In this document: positions 59,401-64,000 of the stretch, piece by piece
Layout: each line of letters begins with the position of its first letter
Numbering within the stretch: the stretch's first letter is position 1
Assembly: GCA_029891345.1 (NCBI GenBank)
Contig: CM056995.1
Span: forward strand, 81,531,895 to 81,595,894
Reading direction: 5' to 3'
Source: Dryococelus australis
Taxonomy: Eukaryota; Arthropoda; Insecta; Phasmatodea; Phasmatidae
DNA length: 64,000 nt
Program-made: the position numbers and the translations under genes
The notes under the pieces: generated by a model
What the model saw: only the letters and a program-made list of their open reading frames with translations
Databases searched by the model: none
What the model was told of the DNA's origin: nothing

Positions 59401-59639
59401 AAAACTTTGTTAGTTTCCCCGATATAACAGTTGAAACACCACAGTAAATTATACCAAAGTAACCCCCTCGTCCTGAAAAAAAAAAAAGAAAACACTCTTA
59501 ATAACACACACATAATATAACTGAAAATATGATTTTATTATTAACATCCTAGACAAAAGGGCAAAATGTTTTTCTTAATTTTATATGTTATGTTTGTTGG
59601 GGAAAGACAGGAGCAAGAGCTGTGACTAAAAAAGTGGAG

Positions 59640-60080
59640 AGTTCAAAATACTTTAAACATGGAGAGGCAGGTAGCTAGCAGACAAGGAGAAACGAAACCC
59701 AATAGGGAATAGACGGGACAATATCTCGCCCAATGGGCTGCATGCACAGCGAGGCTGAACAGTGAATGACACGAACATGGAACTAGCCAGGCCGGTTTGT
59801 GCGCGGAGCTGGCTAGATGAGAGAATGAGAGTATAGGTCAGTAACCTACTGCTAGCACCTGTGTGCGCTACCATACAGCCACTCTCCCCCTCCCATGCCT
59901 GCTCGGCAACCCCCGCCTGCTCGACATTCTCCCTTTCCCCCTTCAAAGACTCATTGCGTAGACGCTGCAGCCATCTCTGCGATAAGCCAGGGAGGGGAAG
60001 AGAGGAAGTTGGTGCTCCCCATCAGCCACTTCCCTCTGACAACTTTCATTCCGCAGCCTGTTTCTAGAACAAACCATGTT
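59640..60080. other. GC-rich insert of unknown origin inside the element
   Basis: This is markedly richer in G+C than the rest of the element, with overlapping open frames on both strands (59653-59946 minus; 59861-60137 plus) and no recognised domain. Possibly a separate repeat or captured host sequence. Confidence 0.3.
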
Positions 60081-60329
60081 TCGAAAATTAATATCTCTAC
60101 ACATAGGTATGATGTTGGTATAAAAATATTCTCATAAAGCTTCGATTTTGTATTGTGAGCAGGATGTTTTTTCCCTCACAGTGACTAGTATTATAGCATT
60201 GACAATTGAATTAATACTCGAACAGTTATGGCATCTTCTGATATTTATTACTTCTGCATTGGTAAAAAGTTTTTAAAATTACATTCTGTTTTTTTTTCAA
60301 CAACATATAAGGGATAGTCTTCAAGTAAT

Positions 60330-60576
60330 GCCTCATTTTTATTTTGAAAACATTTTTCGTAAGCTATACCACCAGAGTCCCTTTAAGGTTATGTATCTCG
60401 TAAATCTGTTTCCGAAACATGATTTCAACTTCAGGCTTTAAAGTATACCAAGGTCAGGGCGATTTGAAGCATAATACTTCAGAGTCATTAGCATCGGTTG
60501 CATAAGAAATAGCAAGCTCCTTAATTACAAAGGAGTTGTCTTGATAGTTTTCGAAACCCTGAGCATAGCACATCAT
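60330..60576 (-). pseudogene. Second Polinton-associated gene remnant (tentative)
   Basis: On the minus strand an ATG near 60574 opens a frame with NSFVIKELAISYA, and after a spacer a CFKSP, stop, PWYTLKPEVEIMFRKQIYE stretch. The spacing VIKELA...FK.P.PW..L resembles a protein often encoded near polymerase B in arthropod elements, but I cannot name it with confidence. One in-frame TGA interrupts it. Confidence 0.35.
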
Positions 60577-60630
60577 TTCTACGTTATTTCTTTATATACT
60601 ATTTAAAAAAAAGTCTCTCTCCTATAAATT

Positions 60631-61213
60631 TTATAAAATGACAGTGCTCGCCTCGGAATTTACTTCACCGACTCCAGATGATTCCACTTCTATATCTGGA
60701 ATTATTCTAGTTTCAAGTAGCTGTTCCAGTCTGCACAACATACAATCCCTGTTATAAGTTCCCATCATTAGCAAAGGCAGGCATGCCGTAAGGACAATCT
60801 TCACATGGCAAATAGGATATGATATCCTCATCAGCTTTTAAATGTTCGGCAACGAATGGCTACACTAATTTTACTTTGTGACCCACAAAAGAAATTATAA
60901 ATTCTTTCGGCAATACTCGCAGTTGGGAATACTCTAGACTTAATAAGGTTTTCGCCTTCCCATAAGCTAAAATAGTATTGAACATTTCAACAAATTCAGA
61001 GTCACAATTGTCACAGCAGTGACCTTGATGCCTTGTACATGTTGTGAGCTGATGCAGAGATGAAATCCCCTGGATATTCTGTGTTGATGATGATCTAGAT
61101 GTAGCGAAGCTGCAGAAGATGTGATGGACGTCTGGAGCTGTAGTAGACATGATGGACATCTGGAGCTGTAGTAGACGTGATGGACAGCTGTGGTTGTACT
61201 GGACGCCTGGCAT
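60631..61213 (-). pseudogene. Unrecognised coding remnant with Cys-rich patch
   Basis: Two open frames (60860-61213 and 60631-60831) abut. Between them one frame reads through a stop into HLKADEDIISYLPCEDCPYG. The first contains CTRHQGHCCDNCDSEFVEMF, which could be a small metal-binding patch. No family was recognised. The upstream part (61060-61290) contains a short ACATCTGGAGCTGTAGTAGA-type tandem repeat. Confidence 0.3.
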
Positions 61214-61295
61214 CGTTCACGTTATCAACACTTGCTGTTGATGTCGATGCATCCTGTTGGTGCAAACACTTCCTGTTGGTGTAGATGCCTGTAGT
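61060..61295. repeat. Short imperfect tandem repeat
   Basis: GATGGACGTCTGGAGCTGTA, GATGGACATCTGGAGCTGTA and GATGGACAGCTGTGGTTGTA follow one another, then variants with CTTGCTGTTGATGTCGATG and CTTCCTGTTGGTGTAGATGC. The unit is about 24-30 bp. Confidence 0.8.
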
Positions 61296-61663
61296 AGATG
61301 TCTTGCATTGTTATCTATGCTACTGCAATTCACACATATGTGCATGAAATGACCTTAGCAGATGCCATGTTAAGAATGAGAAAAAAATTGATTTATCCCT
61401 CCTTATATATTGTAAATATTCAAAATGGCCGCCGTTTTCCCATACAAGAATTTGGACCTTTTAGTAAAAAAAAAAGTAAGAATAGCATTGAAAATCGCTA
61501 TATTCCAACTCCGAAAAACACAATTTCCGCCTCTTTACATACCGTTCCGTTAAACTTACACCGGAAACTGTTAAAATATGAAATAAATTCAACTATATAT
61601 TTTATGTTACATGGAATACATTGTGTTGTTGGAAAGTTTTTGATTAGGCATTAAAAGAGAGGG

Positions 61664-61905
61664 AACACATTGGTTGAGCAGTTAGCATGCTCGCCTTCCT
61701 GGGAGGCTCACATCGTAAATTTATTTATTTTTCGCAATGTGTGAATGTCGTGTTAGACATTGCCATTGATATAAGGGTTATATCAGAGATCTCCTTCGTT
61801 TCCCTAGTCTCACGCGTGCGACCTGGTCCGACCCGGCGCTGCTCCAACTCCGAACGTTTTCCCCTCATCGGCTCTCAAGATCTCCTTGTTAAAAGAGATG
61901 GGTAA
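61664..61905 (+). mobile_element. Old tRNA-derived SINE inside the Polinton-like element
   Basis: GGTTGAGCAGTTAGCATGCT head, GGCGCTGCTCC and ATCGGCTCTCAAGATCTCCT body blocks identify the main SINE family. It is much more diverged than most copies in the window, and the B-box is unrecognisable. Confidence 0.75.
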
Positions 61906-62188
61906 TTATCGCCCAATATTTTTTCTCTCCTATACAAATAAACATACGTCAAATTGATAGTAAAAAAACATTTCTTAACAAGTGAATAAAACATGTCTTG
62001 TTTAAATAGCTGTAAAAAACAGTTCGGTTTTAATGAGTGAATATAATAAGTCTTGTATTTCTGTATGGTTTTTTTTAATTTATATGTTTCCTAGATTTAT
62101 AGTTAAAAGTTGTTGTTTGAATTTAAAAAAAAACTGGGGCTTGTATTGGGAATTTGATTTTAGGGACTTGTAATTTTTTTTCACTTCA

Positions 62189-62542
62189 TTGCATAATGTT
62201 GAAACAACAGCGAGTCAGGCAAAATCTTTTGAGAAATGCATTCAGAGTGCTACGGGCTGGCAAGCCGAAGCAGGGAAGCCAATGTTAGAAAAACATGTTC
62301 TGAATACTGTAGCAGGGGAGGGTTGCGTTGTCGTGAAACGGATACTGCAGGGGCACCAACTCATGAAGAATACAAAAAGATTTCTCAGGACTGAAGCTGG
62401 GGTGTGTAAAACAGGTTTTTTGAGAACACAAGGCTGGATCGATAGTAGAGCTCTTCAGAAAACTATAATTTCAAGGCATGTCATCTTCTTCTTAACCCCG
62501 AGGACCTCGCAGACACACCTTGAGGGGGAGGGGGTATATTGA
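62189..62542 (+). other. Unrecognised open frame inside the element
   Basis: 118 codons, Lys/Gln-rich at the start, with no known domain. It ends inside the duplicated block that follows. It could be a remnant of an element gene on the opposite strand from the polymerase. Confidence 0.2.
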
Positions 62543-62910
62543 GTAGCTGGCAACCTGGACTCTGGGCGGTTCTGATGAGTGTAGGAGGGAGTGGTTGGCT
62601 ATAAGCATATAGCCCCCCGATGAGAATGCATCTACCCAGTTGTCGCCAACTTGAGTCAGTTGCGAAAAATGACAATTTCTAGCAAATGGGTGAATGACCT
62701 CCCGGGCCACGAAGACATGGCTTGTTGGCGAGGGGGTGTTGGGGTTGGCTGGCATCCTGGACTCTGGCCGGCTCTGATGGTGAGGGGTGCAGGATAGGGG
62801 TGGGGTGGTTTTGGGGAGGGAGGGGGTGGCTACAAGCAGGTAGGGCCTCCAATCTGAATGCAACTAGGAAGTTGATGCCATCTTGCTACATTGCGGAAAA
62901 ATTGACAATT
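62505..62910. repeat. Imperfect direct duplication, two units of about 190 bp
   Basis: CCTGGACTCTGGGCGGTTCT at 62550 and CCTGGACTCTGGCCGGCTCT at 62755 start parallel blocks. Both continue with a GGTTGGCTATAAGCATAT / GGTGGCTACAAGCAGGTA pair and end GCGAAAAATGACAATTTC / GCGGAAAAATTGACAATTGC. G-rich stretches were expanded in the second unit. Confidence 0.8.
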
Positions 62911-62985
62911 GCAGGCAGCCTGAGAAAGCAGTCTGAGGTAACGTTCGTGGGTTACTGAAACTACAGACCGGCGACCATCGCACCT

Positions 62986-64000
62986 ACCTTCATCTCTAAT
63001 TCTAACTGCGATTAACATTCTAATATAAAAATATATAATCTGGAAACTTTTTTTGTCTGTTACGTCAATATTGAAATAAGATTTTCAAATCACTTTTCTG
63101 AGCTTGGTCTACGAAAATTCCTAACCATTTAAAAATACTGTTTGTGTTAACAAGTGCAATGAATTTCATAAGATTTAGAAAAAAATTCCTTCATATCCAT
63201 GTTTCTACCATAATTTAAACACAGTTGCCTATTGGGCACACTACACGTATCTACTCACAGCTCGACGTAAGTGCTACTCATTCACACATCGAAAGGACTT
63301 ATTCTAGTATCATTTCAAGTACGTGATTGTGTCTGGTTTAAATCGTATTCAGAGTTTTTTTTGCCATAAGATATCATCACCAGGCTGAATCGTATAAGGT
63401 ATGTGTAATTTGTACATGTGAACTTGTTAATGTGTTCAGGAAGACTGTCGTTTTATTAAACTAATATATAGGGACATTTTGTTGTAGATTGTTAATTCCA
63501 AACTCACATAATCATCATCGTTTAATGAGTTTGCACTTGTCGACACCAAATGTTATTCACATAGTTAAAATTCTCTCTCGTGTAAATTATATTTCTATGC
63601 TCGAGACTCTCGTTACGTTTAATTTCATACTGGAGTAATCGCACTTATTATTATATACATAGTAGTTTGAAAATTGCAATTCGATACATATAATTTATTC
63701 ATACGTAAAACACTCTGAATTTCTCTAATGTTTAATTGCATTTGAAAACAGTCATCAATCGTTTGCCATTACGAACTTGCAAATCGCATGTTTCAAAGTC
63801 GCCTGTCTCCCACCACCGTCTATGAGCAATAATCCCCCCCACCAAAAAAAATTTACACTTAGGTCACTCTTAGAAATCGTTCAAATACTGTGAAATTATC
63901 TGGTGTGTTAAATATATTCGTAATAATGACCTATCTACCACCAATATCCCTACAAACACATCAGAATTGGAAAAAATAAGAATCATGACTCTTAGGTCAC
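62986..64000 (-). repeat. Right terminal inverted repeat of the Polinton-like element (reaches the window edge)
   Basis: Reverse complement of 55470-56484. At the inner end the match starts near CACCTACCTTCATCTCTAAT (complement of the ATATGAAGGTAG region). At the outer end it is still matching at base 64000 (GTCATGACTCTTAGGTCAC side), so the repeat may extend further. Confidence 0.92.

Larger units (their letters stand above)
55470..64000. mobile_element. Large Polinton/Maverick-like element with terminal repeats of about 1 kb
   Basis: The two ends of this 8.5-kb block are inverted copies of each other over about 1,015 bp, and the interior contains remnants of a protein-primed family B DNA polymerase polyprotein on the minus strand. 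Long terminal inverted repeats plus such a polymerase are the defining features of Polinton/Maverick elements and adintoviruses. Intact members are usually 15-20 kb, so this is an internally deleted derivative. I found no retroviral-like integrase, packaging ATPase, protease or capsid frames. The outer boundary and target duplication cannot be set, because the right repeat reaches the last base of the window. Confidence 0.75.

Overview
This window is eukaryotic: it is AT-rich, repeat-dense and almost free of long open frames. It carries tRNA-derived SINEs, Helitron-like, Tc1/mariner, BEL/Pao and Polinton-type remnants, which together suggest an arthropod, most likely an insect with a large genome. 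No bacterial or organellar features are visible. Almost all the short open frames are chance or repeat-derived.

Host gene. On the minus strand four GC-rich islands (34247-34401, 31183-31371, 22924-23256, 16660-16824) are bounded by good AG/GT splice sites. All three internal junctions are phase 0, and the islands join into one frame of about 280 codons. The first two encode leucine-rich repeats ending in a cap of the ..GNPC...YLDD type, which suggests an axonemal-type LRR protein (LRRC43-like, tentative). The 5' exons lie outside the window or are unrecognised. A 72-bp candidate terminal exon is at 3768-3839. The introns are 3 to 13 kb long and filled with transposons.

Repeats. Two short inverted-repeat DNA transposon families dominate. 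Family A has ends like GGCTGTTCACGGTAAAGTGA and includes a shorter subfamily A'. Family B has ends like TATAGTCTATTCGCGGTTTC. Each has about ten or more copies, and their outermost bases resemble each other. A tRNA-derived SINE of about 250 bp is present in about 11 copies, some with clear target-site duplications. Helitron-like insertions, a second tRNA-derived SINE family and two further terminal-inverted-repeat elements (45981-46550 and 46552-47199) also occur. Older coding remnants are a mariner-like transposase (4420-5081), a Tc1-like transposase (about 19600-20600) and a BEL/Pao pol fragment (26860-28435). Tandem arrays lie at 3957-4413, 9355-9450, 20965-22030 and 23317-23760.

Right end. 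From 55470 to the window edge (64000) there is a large element with inverted terminal repeats of about 1,015 bp. Between them on the minus strand are decayed pieces of a protein-primed type B DNA polymerase polyprotein of the Polinton/Maverick (adintovirus-like) kind. The coding part is dead and holds an old SINE insertion. Even so, the middle of the two terminal repeats looks about 98-99% identical, while their inner and outer edges are more diverged. That contrast is the most interesting signal in the window.
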